Below are positions 35,463 through 46,465 of a stretch of 64,000 nt of DNA, one piece after another. The stretch spans positions 62,001-126,000 of the forward strand of contig SAUG01000033.1 in the NCBI GenBank assembly GCA_011316305.1, read 5' to 3'. The position numbers were made by a program, and so were the translations under genes. Each line of letters starts with the position of its first letter. Positions within the stretch are counted from its first letter, which is position 1. The notes beneath the pieces were generated by a model. It was not told the origin of the DNA. It made no database searches and was given only the letters and a program-made list of their open reading frames with translations. This stretch comes from Rusavskia elegans. Taxonomy: Eukaryota > Ascomycota > Lecanoromycetes > Teloschistales > Teloschistaceae.

Positions 35463-37250
35463 TAACGCCTTGAGGTGGGGAAACCTGAATTTTCGTATTG
35501 GTGGTGCTGGTGATTTTGCATGACGATGATGGGTTGAGATCATGTACGTAGTGGTTGTGAAGGCGAGATGGGTAATGTGTTGATTTCTTATCGTTTTACT
35601 TTCTATCGTCCATCCATTTATACTATATACCACCGCATTCTTTAAATCGTTCCAACATCTCTACGCTCCACTTCTGCCTTCGAATCGGCACTGCAGCTAT
35701 TCCACTGTCATATAGCTTCTCGGTCGAACAGTAATAATAATATGCTCGAAATCTACCGCACTACATCCTCAACCACCACCTTCAGCTCTCAAATCCGTTT
35801 CGCCCTACACACGACGCGCTCGATTATCAAATCCTATTCCGACACCGATACCTCATCTACATTCATCCAAACTCTCTCCCACAATCATCAACCACCACAT
35901 ACCCACCATCTCAAAAAAAGCCAATCCTCCTCGCACCACATTACCCACCGCCTCAAGCCCCTGCACACCACCCCAACACCACCAACCCAACCCAAATTTA
36001 CCAAAACAAAAAGCACCACTTCACCACCCCTTCTACTACCCACCACCATAAGAACTCTCAGCAGCGCGCCAGCTTCCTAGCTCATGCAGTCGCTAGCCAT
36101 CTTTCTGTCTTTCACCAACAAGTTTCTCTGTGCGAAGCCTAGAACATGAAACCACGCTTTCGTGATGCTGCGGATATAATCTGTGCGGAACGGCTTTGAT
36201 GCTACCATGCTTGGTTATAGTCGAAGGGCTATGGGGGTTATCGAGAACGGGGTAGGTGGTGAAGGGGGGAGGAAAGGGGGATAGATAGGGTTTGGACGCA
36301 GCGGCAGCATTGGGTTTAGTTTGCTGGTGGATTATTAAGGGGGTGGTGGACTGAAGTGAAGCGTATTGTTCTCTGTTTTTGTGGTTTTATATCTACGATT
36401 GCGACCGCTCTTGACGTATATATCGTATGTACTACCCGATAACTTCATTTATATCCAAATCCAAGCTGAATAGCACCATGCTTTCACATGCACTCACGTC
36501 ACGACATATAGAAAAACGCACCGCCCCTAGTCAGCAACCAAGCAGAAAGCAGGATCATACTCAGGGTATACCACGTTTCAGCGTCGTGATAGCTGACGAG
36601 GGTTTCTCGTATTTGGGTGCGATGAGAGAGGTAATAGAATTAGGGAAAGGGTGGAAGGTATTGTTTTGTGGTGGATGATGGAAGTTGGTGATTCCGTATG
36701 GGTGGTTGGAGAAGGTGGATGCTGATATAGTTCGGCGAGATATTCCGGTTAGCATAAGAGAAGGTATAGGGGGAGCTAGAATAGTCAGGGTCCGACATCT
36801 ACATCTGGCCGTAAGATTGGAATATACCGTATATAGTGTAAGTACAAATAGTACAGTTTAGTGATTAGTATAGTCTAAAATAGGACCAGAATGTGGCACT
36901 GTGACGATGTTAGTATAAGGGTCTGGTATTTGATCAGGAAATTGGGCCTATGCAGAACATCCTCATCAACCCTACGGATTTATTCGGCGAGTCATCCTGT
37001 ATTCTCCAACATCAGCACAAGATTCCCATCTCCTACCCCCATATATACATATAGCCGGCGCTCTCACCTCATCACAAAACTAGCAATACCAACCATCGCA
37101 ATAGATCCCACCCTATCCGCTCTCGGCACTAGCAACACAAATACTAAACCCAGCATATATGAGTCATTCAAAACAATCATATGGCGAAATCGGCCAAACG
37201 CATCAGAGATTCGACCCCTACGCCAAAGTAAGGAAAGGACTCAGCCCTCA
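35463..37250. other. Gene-free stretch
   Basis: 1.8 kb with C/A-rich low-complexity sequence near 35870-36050. No recognised gene. Confidence 0.4.
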
Positions 37251-37326
37251 CGGGCGGAGCAGGTCTCCCGGCCGGAACCTATGAGTTTTATCTGAAGATC
37301 CCGGTTCGAGTCCGGGTCTGGGCAAT
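37251..37326 (+). ncRNA. tRNA-3'-half-like sequence (copy A)
   Basis: 37296-37326 reads as a T arm (CCCGG TTCGAGT CCGGG) followed by acceptor 3' strand TCTGGGC and discriminator A. No complementary 5' acceptor strand (GCCCAGA) is found upstream, so a complete tRNA is not supported. The preceding sequence, CGGAGCAGGTCTCCCGG then GGAAC, resembles the sequence upstream of a second copy at 46.5 kb on the other strand. It could be a tRNA-derived SINE fragment or a tRNA pseudogene. Confidence 0.45.
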
Positions 37327-37672
37327 TTCTCGTGCTCTGTATTTTTGAAGTGAGCATATTTTATTCTATCATTAGTGGTTAAGGCAGCCTGAAGGCCCAT
37401 GCAGATTTGTCTGGCAAGGGAAGTCGATGAACCGATTTGTCGGTAGGGAGGTCGATTTGAAGTTCGTCAATACTGTGGTATGCCGAATGTGATTTCCATG
37501 TGGGTTTTGCAGCCGGGATATACTCTAGCACACTCATCTGCTGTATATACAAGTCCCCACCCCCTCAATCATTACAAAACTCCAACCCGAGATCCGTCGT
37601 ATCCATCGGCCCCAAATAACTCGCCGGCACCCTCGACGAGAACGTCGAATACGTCTCCCCACAATTCCCCAA

Positions 37673-39240
37673 TCATTCCTTCGCAGGCTTACACAACCTA
37701 TCCTCACCTCCATACTCGCCCGTGAACTCGCAATGCGGGTCATTAACCTCGCAACTCTGATCATACACACATACCTGCGTATTAGAAATACATCTTGGCT
37801 GCATAGTCACGAGATCCGACGTCGGCTGATTACTGCTATTCGTATTCTTAACATACTCCGCGCACTCCAAAGCGCCGGCAAAGAGCATCGGGGGCGTCGT
37901 CCATTCGTTTTCGAACAGCTGTTGCAGGAGGTCGTAGAAGTTTTTCTGGGGGTCTGAGAAGGATGAGAGGCCGTAGGCGAGGTTGGTGGAGGCGTCGTAC
38001 CACCAGGTGCTGCAGACGCCGTGTTTGTCGTAGTAATCGTATTGGATGAGGTGTGGGGAGGTGAGACTGCCGTTGATGACTAGTTCGTGGGGGTTTGTGT
38101 CCCGGGCGAGGGTGATGAAGATGTCGCTTTGGCTTAGGCAGCTGGAGACTATGAAGGTTTGGAGGGAGGAGAGAAGGATGTTGGATTGGGCTTGTAGGGA
38201 GGCTTGAGGAGCGATGAAGCCGCCTTCGGCTAAGAAGTCGAGGAAGGTAATGAAGGAGATTTGGACGAGGTTAAGAGCGTTCGTGAGGTTGGCTTGGTAG
38301 TATTGCTGGATTTTCGAAAGGCCGTCGTAAATTTCGTTGACTTGGACGAATTGAGAGTTCAGTGTGCCAGAGGGGAACTTAACAAATTCCGGAGTTAGCC
38401 TTTCCTTGTCAATTCGAATGGCGAATTTACGAGATAAATTTCTTTACGAGACAAAGTATTCATGCATTGCATTCGAATCTCGATAAAAGTGTAATTTCAT
38501 GATTGAGATGATATGGGATATGGTAGGCGCCGGGCTGACTTACATCTGTTTGAGGACACCTGGTGACTGACGTAAGGCGGTTTCGACGGTGTTGGACATT
38601 CCGCCGAAAAGTGCAGGAGCTTTCAACAGGGGTGTCATAACGGTGAGTGCTTGTAAGAACTCCCCGAGTACTTGTGTAGAGGCTAATGGACGACACAATT
38701 AACATCCGACTTGTCTCGGTCCGAGGGGAAAGAAAGTAACGTACGTTTTACAGGATTGATGGCCTGCACTATCTTGCCCACAGGCCCTTGAGCGCCAAGA
38801 TTCGCATTCCTAATACCTTGCCATATGGAAAAATACCATTGCCAGATGCCGAAGATGGAGTAGAGAACGTAGGCTTCTTGTGGACTGAAAGCAGTGATGT
38901 TGGTCGGAAAAGAGCACAGACCGTCTCCTATAGTGTCACATTGCTGCTGCTGAATGCCGGCCATCTGCTGAAAGCAGGAAGAGAAGCTGGCATGGTGCTC
39001 CTGGCAAGTCTCTTGGTTTGTTTCCCACCACTGTGTGAGCCACTTTGGGATGTCAAGTATGTCCCAGCACTCGGGTCTAAGATTCCATGAAAGATCGTTA
39101 CAGTCGGTCGCATCAGATGCATTACCGACTTGCTGAGACAAAGACGATATTCCGGTCCGGCCAAGATATGGGAGGCCAGATGAAGTATGGATTAGAGTGG
39201 CCAAAGATGTTAGGAGGAACAGGAGTGAAAGTGGGACCAT
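37673..39240 (-). CDS. Secreted Cys-containing protein of unknown function (possibly DUF7872-like)
   Basis: Three exons, 39240-38745, 38682-38544 and 38399-37673, encode 453 residues. The start MVPLSLLFLLTSLATLIHTSS is a convincing signal peptide. The mature protein has regularly spaced Cys and Trp residues (CNDLSWNLRPECWDILDIP, WLTQWWETNQETCQ, DPQKNFYDLLQQLFENEW and a Cys-rich end CVYDQSCEVNDPHCEF). Fungal secreted proteins of this layout are annotated only as a DUF; I suggest DUF7872 from memory with low certainty. No catalytic motif is seen. An extracellular or wall-associated role is inferred from the signal peptide alone. It lies between the multicopper oxidase and the UstYa gene. Confidence 0.75.
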
Positions 39241-41222
39241 TTCGAGCCAATTGCTCGCCCGAAGATGACCAATGACGGTGGAATAGCACCGAACCTGAAG
39301 AGACTGAAGTGATCCATGATGGGCAGAATGCCTACGACATTGGCAATTATATACCAGAGTTGAGGTTGTCGCAACCACCACACGATAATCCACCTTCTTC
39401 TCTGAGATCCTGAGTCCACAGTGGATCTTCTATTTTCGAGGTGTATGAAACGCCCCCATCGTGTCCCCCACGTTTGTACCTGAAGTATCTGCGACAGCGG
39501 TAGGAGAAGCTTCGGCAAATGGCGAAGCGGCTAGGGCGTCCTTCCTTACTGAGGCGTCCGGGATTCATGCACGACAAGAATATAAATGTCGTCATCTGCG
39601 TCGTCTCGGAGATATCATGTGGGTATTCCAACGGATGTATGAGGGATCATCTTCGAATATGCTTTCCTACCGGACACACGTGGACCAGTTATCTGCAGAA
39701 TGTCCAAATCCTTCCAAAACAGTCTAAACAGTGATCCAATTTTCCGAAACCCGAAGGATGTATACTTAGATCAGAGGAGCTGATGTGAAAGGCTTTGTAT
39801 TTCGAGTCATGTAGCCTCGTGGTGGTTGTGCTAAGCATCATTCGTGTCGCTTGTAGTCGGGTAATCGCCAATCGTCGGACAATATTTCTTACTCCACCAG
39901 GCAGAGAGGCTGAGTGGACCCATCTGGTATTGGCGAATGAAGTTATGGCATCAGGATTACCTGAGTGACCTCGAACGGAAATGGCCTAAGTTAATGACGC
40001 TCTCTAAGCAGAAAGCTTGCTTCAGCCCGTGTTAGAAGTAGCATTGTAGGTGCAACTTGACAAGATCTCGATTACAATCCCGTAGGCTAGTGAGTCAACC
40101 ATAGCTCTGAACATTGCAGTGTGGCTTTGGTTGTTGGCTACTTTCTTATTGTTATACACTGAGTTTCGCGTAAAGCGAGATCAAGAGCTCCGATCTCCTG
40201 CACCCTACAGTATTGCTTAACTTGAACGTCACAACTAATCTCCGCAAAGGATACGCACTAAGTCGAAGACGAACGACCATTTTGTCGAGATCATCTGCAA
40301 GGAATGTATCACGAGGTATGAACTTCGTACAAGAGGAAGGAAAGAAGTACTGCGGGTTCGGGGTTGGGGGTTTGAGAGCACCTCCCATCTACTGCTACAA
40401 TTGTGTCATTTTCAATTGAATGAATGAAACAACAGCTCGGCATAAGGAAAAGTCCACGTCGTAACAGGGAAAGCGGACGGCGATAAGTGAAAAATGGGCT
40501 ATGTCCAGATCTTACCCTGGCAGTACATCCTTTCACCTACGTCGCAAAGAAAATACTGGTGAATCCTTGCCGCATGCCATTCCTTGTCCGAAGTGCAAGC
40601 AACTGCTTGTGGGTCCTCCCCCACTGCTGTATGGCAGAGGGAAACTGGCCTCCATATATTAAGTTTCGAATCATCGATGGGCCTAGGAAGGGAATGCGTT
40701 CGAATGGGCCAGTGACTATCCCGTTGGGGCTAAAAAACCAGGGGTCGGTATTCGCTGGAAGGTAAATCATCCAATAATGACTTGAAGAGAGAAGGAACCT
40801 TCAGGTCTCGAGGTCAGTTGTGAACAGACGGCAGTGCCAAGGGCTCTAACCCTGGACAGGCTAAGGTTAAGTCGTTCTATCAATCCCAGAATTCCGACTC
40901 TCCAACCCGAGGGACCGTCCAAAAACTACTGCATGATTTCTTTCCAGGTCATAGGCTCGAAGGGTGCCTTGGATTGCACATAAATGAGCTGGGGTATCAT
41001 CCACCAGGCTGGGCCGGAGAAGAGCTCCACTTTCTTGATGATACAACAGGAACTGAAGCACTCCACTCCCTCAGCACTGCGGCAACGCCTCGACATCCTC
41101 ATCAAGGCCTTACAACGACATGGCCCCCGCTATCTGCTATCCGCCTGCAGAGATGAACCCACAAACAGTTCTACTAATGCCCGGAAAGCACTGCACAGCA
41201 CCGACGTTGATGGAAAGGAACA
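39241..41222. other. Gene-free stretch
   Basis: 2.0 kb in which I recognise no gene, RNA or repeat. Only short overlapping frames occur. Confidence 0.4.
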
Positions 41223-42265
41223 CTATGGAGGGTTTTCCAGGCCCTTCACCCAACTCGGTTTCTTCAAGGGTACCCCATCATAGGGCGCATTGTGCTTCTT
41301 GCTCCATTCCACGACACCCTCGAAATTACGGCACTTGTGCAGGACGTTGAAGTTCGGCCATGGCAGATCCCGTACTGCAACCCAGTTGTACGTGATGACC
41401 CCCACGTCGGCGTCGCAGGTCAGCTTCTGGCGCAAGATTTCAATGCAGTGATCTCCATAGTACAGATGTCAGCAAAGAATACACAGGGGAACATTTCGGC
41501 CTCTGCACGTACCAACATGAATGCGAACCATCTCTGGAGGATCTGTAAATGAAGGGCTTCTCGACTCATAGTAATCCTTGTGCGTATATTCGCGGATGAA
41601 GTTCTTGGTTCGAGTCAGCGGGAGAATATCTATCTGTTTGCTGAAATTGTCTTACCAGGCAGTGTAGTTGATGGAAGACTTCTAACGTAGCGAAAAGTTG
41701 ACCTCCTTGATAGTCACTCAGTCTGGTCGTATTTCCATCCAGCGTCTGATTGAGTCTTCGCAAATCCGCGGTTGTGAGACCAAAGGCTCCGACTGTACTT
41801 GGTGATAAGCTATCTTAACAGCCTGGACTTCGGAAGCTGCTCACCCGAGTCTCTGTTCACCAAGGTTTGCCAGGCCGCATCTTGCGTGGGATTTGGTGGT
41901 CCTCGGAATACTGATGGATAATCCAACGTTCCGTTGAATTTGACATGACGAAGAGGTGTGGTGGCTTCGAGAGCAGGTGCTGATTCGAAGTGTCAGCTCA
42001 GCAGCGATTGACATACTCAAGCCATTGACGTACACCAGATCGATTGAGCTTTGATACATTTCATATCATCATCTTTGTTGAATGTCCTGTTAGATATGGA
42101 AAAAACCACTAAGAGGACTATCGAAAGCAGTGTTGGCAGCATCCATGGAATGAGTTTGCTCCATCTCTTCTTCCTGAATGGATGAGGGCCAAAATTCTCG
42201 TCCGAGTTCAGCAACCGTTCCGACATTGAACATCCATCATCAGTAAGTTCTTGAGAGCTTTTCAT
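41223..42265 (-). CDS. UstYa-family (DUF3328) oxidase-like protein of RiPP biosynthesis
   Basis: Five exons, 42265-42034, 41979-41845, 41792-41656, 41603-41513 and 41452-41223, encode 274 residues, the normal size for the family. A basic N-terminus precedes one membrane anchor (LIPWMLPTLLSIVLLVVF). Then come the family segments SPALEA, FNGTLDYPSVFRGPP and AFGLTTADLRRLN, and the two diagnostic HxxHC motifs, HQLHC and HVDHC. UstYa/UstYb and their relatives catalyse oxidative macrocyclisation of ribosomal core peptides (ustiloxin, phomopsin, asperipin, victorin), probably as copper-dependent membrane enzymes. The repeat peptide gene lies head to head 1.1 kb away, which supports a role in modifying it. 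Both motifs are intact, so the enzyme looks functional. Confidence 0.9.
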
Positions 42266-43369
42266 TCTCGGAGGTGTTTGGCAGTCGAAAGGAGCTCAGA
42301 GAAGTCAAACGATGGAAAACAGTTTCGTTGCTACTTCGGGTTCAAAGTTGCGCTGAACCTGCTCTCTCTCCATAAGAGGATTGACAGACGCATTGTCGAA
42401 CTGACAGATATCGTTGCATAATGCACCTACGCCGCGAGACTTGACGTTGGACGATCGAATGTTCTAGGCTCATCGATCACTCTGATATCCTGGCGAATGG
42501 AGACTGTTTTTGCAGGCGGCCACGAAGATTGCAACTTCATGCCATGCAGGAAGCAAGACTCGGTATCAACGTCGCAATCGCAACGGCTGCAGACTCAAAC
42601 TTGATGTCAATGAGTTTACAAATGGCGATGGCGTGCTTGGAACGGTGGAAAACTCCTGACCACGCAGCCAATGTGTTCTTCAGAATTACCGTTTTGCGGG
42701 TGCATACCTGAGTTGGCGTTGTGTGAGGTTGCATCGGTATGTTTCATTGACGCAGAATTGGTAATTGAGAGGCTTGATATGTAACAGTGCCCAAGAACAA
42801 CGCCAAAGCCCGTCTCAAGCCCAGTCGTGTATTGAGAACAAGGTATCGGTTGGAAACCTTAAGGTTCCCCACAAACGCATTCTTTGCATGCTGCGGACCG
42901 AGCACGGGTCCATCACGGCAGGCTGTTGACACTCGTGCTTCTGCTCAGCTGAATGCTCTCCGCAAGACGGCGAGGATGACTGGACGCCCCCTCTTGCTGC
43001 TGAAAGCAGCTGCTTAATGTCTCAATATCGTCGAATGCTGACTGCATGGACATCGACGCGGAAAGAGACGCTACTGCAGCTAGCAAACTACGCATACTTT
43101 CTGTCCGAACTCGAAGATCCCTTCGCGGAAACGTGATCAACTCACGACAAGACCATTCTCGCACAGCATGACCGTACTTCGGGGATACCGAATGACTACC
43201 AATGTCTTCTACTATCAGCCTAGACTTGGTTTCCACAATCCAGTCTATAAAGTTCTGCAAAGTCTCCACGTTGAAAATCTTCTCTTCAGACCTAATTACC
43301 CAACCCAGTGACTCGAACAGACATTCTTACAAGCAAACTAGCTTCGACGCAACTCCACTGCACCTCATC
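42266..43369. promoter_or_regulatory. Bidirectional promoter, UstYa / RiPP precursor
   Basis: 1.1 kb shared between the divergent starts. TATAAAG at 43246-43252 lies about 120 bp before the precursor ATG and is a plausible TATA box. A 118-codon minus-strand frame (42913-43269) has no recognisable features and covers the same region. Confidence 0.4.
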
Positions 43370-43734
43370 ATGCTTTTCAAGCAAGCCATGGTTGCGGCCT
43401 TTGTCATGGCAACCTTGACCTTTTCGGCCCCAGTCGATTATGGTAAGCATCGTCCAACGCAGGGCATTCGCTCAAGTTGACAGTCATAGCTACACCCCAC
43501 GCCTCCAACCTTGAGAAGCGTGATCTGGCGACGGTTGAAAGCAAACACCACAACGGTTACGAACAAGCTGTCAAGCCCACAGTCGAAGCAAGCCACCATC
43601 GACATTATGCCACCAACCTCGAGGAGCGTGACCAGGGCACGGTTGAAAGCAAACACCATACCGGTTACGAACAAGCTGTCAAGCCCACAGTCGAAGCAAG
43701 CCACCATCGTCACTATGCCACCAACCTTGAGTAG
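43370..43734 (+). CDS. Repeat-containing secreted peptide, candidate dikaritin-type RiPP precursor
   Basis: Two exons (43370 to about 43440, and 43484-43734) with a short GTAAGC intron. A signal peptide (MLFKQAMVAAFVMATLTFSA) is followed by 36-residue (108 bp) repeats starting at 43507, 43615 and 43723. Each full unit carries two related sub-blocks, TVESKHHNGYEQ and TVEASHHRHYAT, so HH-x-x-Tyr recurs. At the head of each unit is a Kex2-like site: LEKR in unit 1, LEER in unit 2, and a TAG codon before Arg in unit 3 that ends the frame at 43734. Signal peptide plus Kex2-bounded Tyr-containing repeats plus a neighbouring UstYa gene is the recognised architecture of fungal cycloheptapeptide-type RiPP precursors. 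The core boundaries are inferred. The mature product, if any, is unknown. Confidence 0.7.
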
Positions 43735-43842
43735 CGTTCTGGCCATGGCACGGTTGAGAGCAAACACCACTGCACTTACCAACGGCATGTCCCAGCCAAG
43801 GTTCATGCTCTGCAGAACTCTCATTACAACAGCTACGAATAA
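43507..43842 (+). repeat. 108 bp tandem repeats of the precursor peptide, third unit behind a stop codon
   Basis: Units begin at 43507, 43615 and 43723, an exact 108 bp period. The first two are nearly identical. The third is more diverged. It is cut off by TAG at 43732-43734, yet the same frame remains open to TAA at 43840-43842 and still carries the block TVESKHH and further Tyr residues, so it was coding until recently. Confidence 0.85.
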
Positions 43843-45076
43843 GTCCGGCACGGAGATCAGGTATTGCAACGATGGGAAATTGTTTGAGATCTACATGTTT
43901 TCGTGATCGAGATCCTGTATTGATTGTTTTCTGTTTTTCAAGATCCTTACGGCCGAAAGTTGACAGTATGTTTTTCTTACACTTTGAGGTTGATTGGAGA
44001 TGCAGAGACTGAGATTCAGTCACGAGGAGGAGCTAGAAGCGCTGGAAGTAGCCTGCCCAATAGCATTTAGGATGTTGTTCTAAGAATGTTCCCAGCGTCT
44101 TGCAAGAAACAATTTTTGTCTCGTCGCACACCAAGATTTTGCAGATTACTCCCTTAGAATTTTGCTTCTGTGACTTGTCACCAGCGTCATGTATAAGCTC
44201 TGACTAGATGGTGGACTTACCCAATAAAAAGGGGACTTACTGAACCGTCGTTGAGAACGAGGAACAGTATATTCGAAGCGATGTAAGAGCGGATATTGAC
44301 CTGCACTTCTAGACGCGTGGGATGTAGTACAGCATCAACTCCAATTCTCTGTACTTTCGCTTTTCGCAACAATCCAAGTGTCATTAACATCCACTTGTGT
44401 AGTCGGCACCGTGAACAAGGGATTCAACCCTTTGGGGCTGAGGTCATGATGGGTTTTGGAGACTAAGAGTTTTGATATGAGTCTAAGATGACGTATAGAT
44501 CTGTTATTTCTTATCATACGTCGATCTGGCACTGCTTGAATCGAGTTCGCTAAGAAAGCATTTGATGGTGTTGACGTCAAGGGGCAAGGGGTCATGATGC
44601 CAAGCTTTCGTCCGAGTTCTTTGAGTCTTGGCATCCGACGATATGGTCCAAGCTCTCAAGCCGTACAAACAACTTTCAAGCGAAATATGTTTGCTAATCC
44701 CATGCCCGCCCAATCCGAAAGCTGTCCATGGCGCTTGCGTGAAGATTGGGGGGCCGCGGCTTGCTGCGCACTCGGAAGGATCCACGGTGTATCTCAAGAC
44801 TCAAAATTCAAGGCTGCAATGCTGAAGCCTGCTGCCATGGCTAATATGTGAATACAAAAGGTATCGACGAAGGGTTCGAGGCGGTGTCTTGGTGGAACTG
44901 AAACGCCGATAGTGAGTATCGGGGATGGAGATGAACAAGCTGCATTTCCTGCCTTTATTACCTAAAAGAATGTTTCTTTTAGTCTCAAAGTACTATATGT
45001 ACTTGAACCATGGAATCGTTTCCTTGTTTGTTTGAGCTGTCACTCTACCGTTGATTTACTTTTCTGCATGCTTGTC
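43843..45076. other. Gene-free stretch
   Basis: 1.2 kb without a recognised gene or repeat. Confidence 0.4.
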
Positions 45077-46120
45077 ATGGCCTCTCTTCGCCAGAATGCG
45101 CTTTTCCTTGCTCCGTCTCTACCCTCCCTCATCAACCTCGCGACTGCCCAAGTCCCTGCACTCGTTAAACTGGGACCGCATTGCGCCATGGAACGAGAAT
45201 TTGGAGAGAACAGCGCTGACTTCAGTGCATCTGCTTTCTATCGAATCCCGGGATTCTACTACCCAGGAACCGGACCCGCCAATTGGACTTACAACAACTG
45301 CTGTCAATCTGATTGACGAAATTTACCGGCGAAAGTTCTGGGTCGATACACCCGACAATACAGACGTGGAGTCCGAGTCCTTAACATATCTTGGATGCCT
45401 GTCGGTGCTTGGGATCATACCCGAGAGTGGTATTGCACCAGGCCAGGACGATAACGGAGACTGCACGACGACGTTTGATGAAGCCTGTGTAGCGGCTCTG
45501 ATAGAAGCGGCCAATCAGCAAGCGTCCGAATCCGCGGGAGAGGCGAAATATGCCAGCGACGTCTGCGAGCAGATTGTCAACAACGACGTGCCGGAAGCAT
45601 GTCAGCAGTACGTAGGCGATGATTGGAAAGGGGGAGACGGGCATTCGTACAGTAAGACATTCTAGTCACTTTCTATCATTCCGTTGGTCCGACCTTTGAT
45701 TCAGTATTTCTTGGTGCGACCACATATCCCAACGGCACCGGCAGCTTCGGATGTCAGCCCAGTGACAGAGAGGGGGCTAGCCGTGGTCATTTGGTCTGGC
45801 ACGGAACCTATAATTAAAGTGAGACGGCGTACGAGGAGGCTGTCAATGGCGTCATGCCTGTGATGACGGTCGTTTGGGGGAAGAATGAGATGGACGGTGA
45901 GATGTGGACGGATGCAAGGTTGGTGTGCATGCGGCCGAGGGAGGCCCAAGCTGGGAGGATTCCAGATGGTTTCCCCTTGCCAATTGGCCCAAATGATACC
46001 ACTCTTCTTGACAATCCTGCGCTGGGTACGGGACTGAAGACGCCTGGTTATCGAATTGTACTTAGCGTTGTCCTAGCGGTTGGGGTAAGTGCTGCCTGCT
46101 TTCTTTGGCAGCTGGTGTAG
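45077..46120 (+). pseudogene. Decayed secreted / single-pass membrane protein gene
   Basis: The original protein appears to have had a signal peptide (ATG at 45077, LFLAPSLPSLINLATAQ), an N-terminal block ending PANWTYN, a Cys-containing middle (TYLGCLSVLG, DNGDCTTTFDEACVAALI, VCEQIVNNDVPEACQQY) and a C-terminal membrane segment (IVLSVVLAVGVSAACFLWQL). Two lesions interrupt it. A frame change of one base near 45299 follows the NWTYNN motif, after which the frame continues as AVNLIDEIYRRKFWV. An in-frame TAA comes after HGTYN near 45815, with coding character continuing as SETAYEEAV. An intron at about 45652-45703 still has good borders. The family has no known function. A sequencing error could mimic either lesion, but two together suggest real decay. 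Confidence 0.6.
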
Positions 46121-46465
46121 TCTTACGTCGATGTGGCAACTATTGCACAATGGTACACCTTCCATGTTCCTTCAATGCCGTCTCTTGGATCTCTTTCAAT
46201 CATGCGTATTCCCATTACCTGTCTAATTGACTCTCATGTTTATCGTGGTATCGACGAGCTCCGCTCGACCTATCGATGTCGTCACATGGGCAGCCGTCTC
46301 GTTTGCCAGACGCTCGGACATAGGAGTTTGGCTCCCAAAACCACAACCACAACCACAACCATAGTCTCCATTTCTTCAACTAGCATGCTCACACAAATCA
46401 TGGTACCAATGTCTCCTCTATCCCTACCGAACACCCAGTCCCACGCCAAAAAAACCAAAGAGATT

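Noticed and set aside
37251..37326. Complete tRNA gene
   Set aside because: The 3' acceptor strand and T arm are perfect, but no complementary 5' acceptor strand or normal D arm is present.
42913..43269. 118-codon minus-strand ORF between UstYa and the precursor
   Set aside because: Lies in the shared promoter, shows no recognisable domain and no convincing splice partners.
43511..43906. 131-codon ORF in a second frame of the peptide repeats
   Set aside because: The repeats keep several frames open because the period is 108 bp. Only the other frame connects to the signal peptide and shows dibasic sites.
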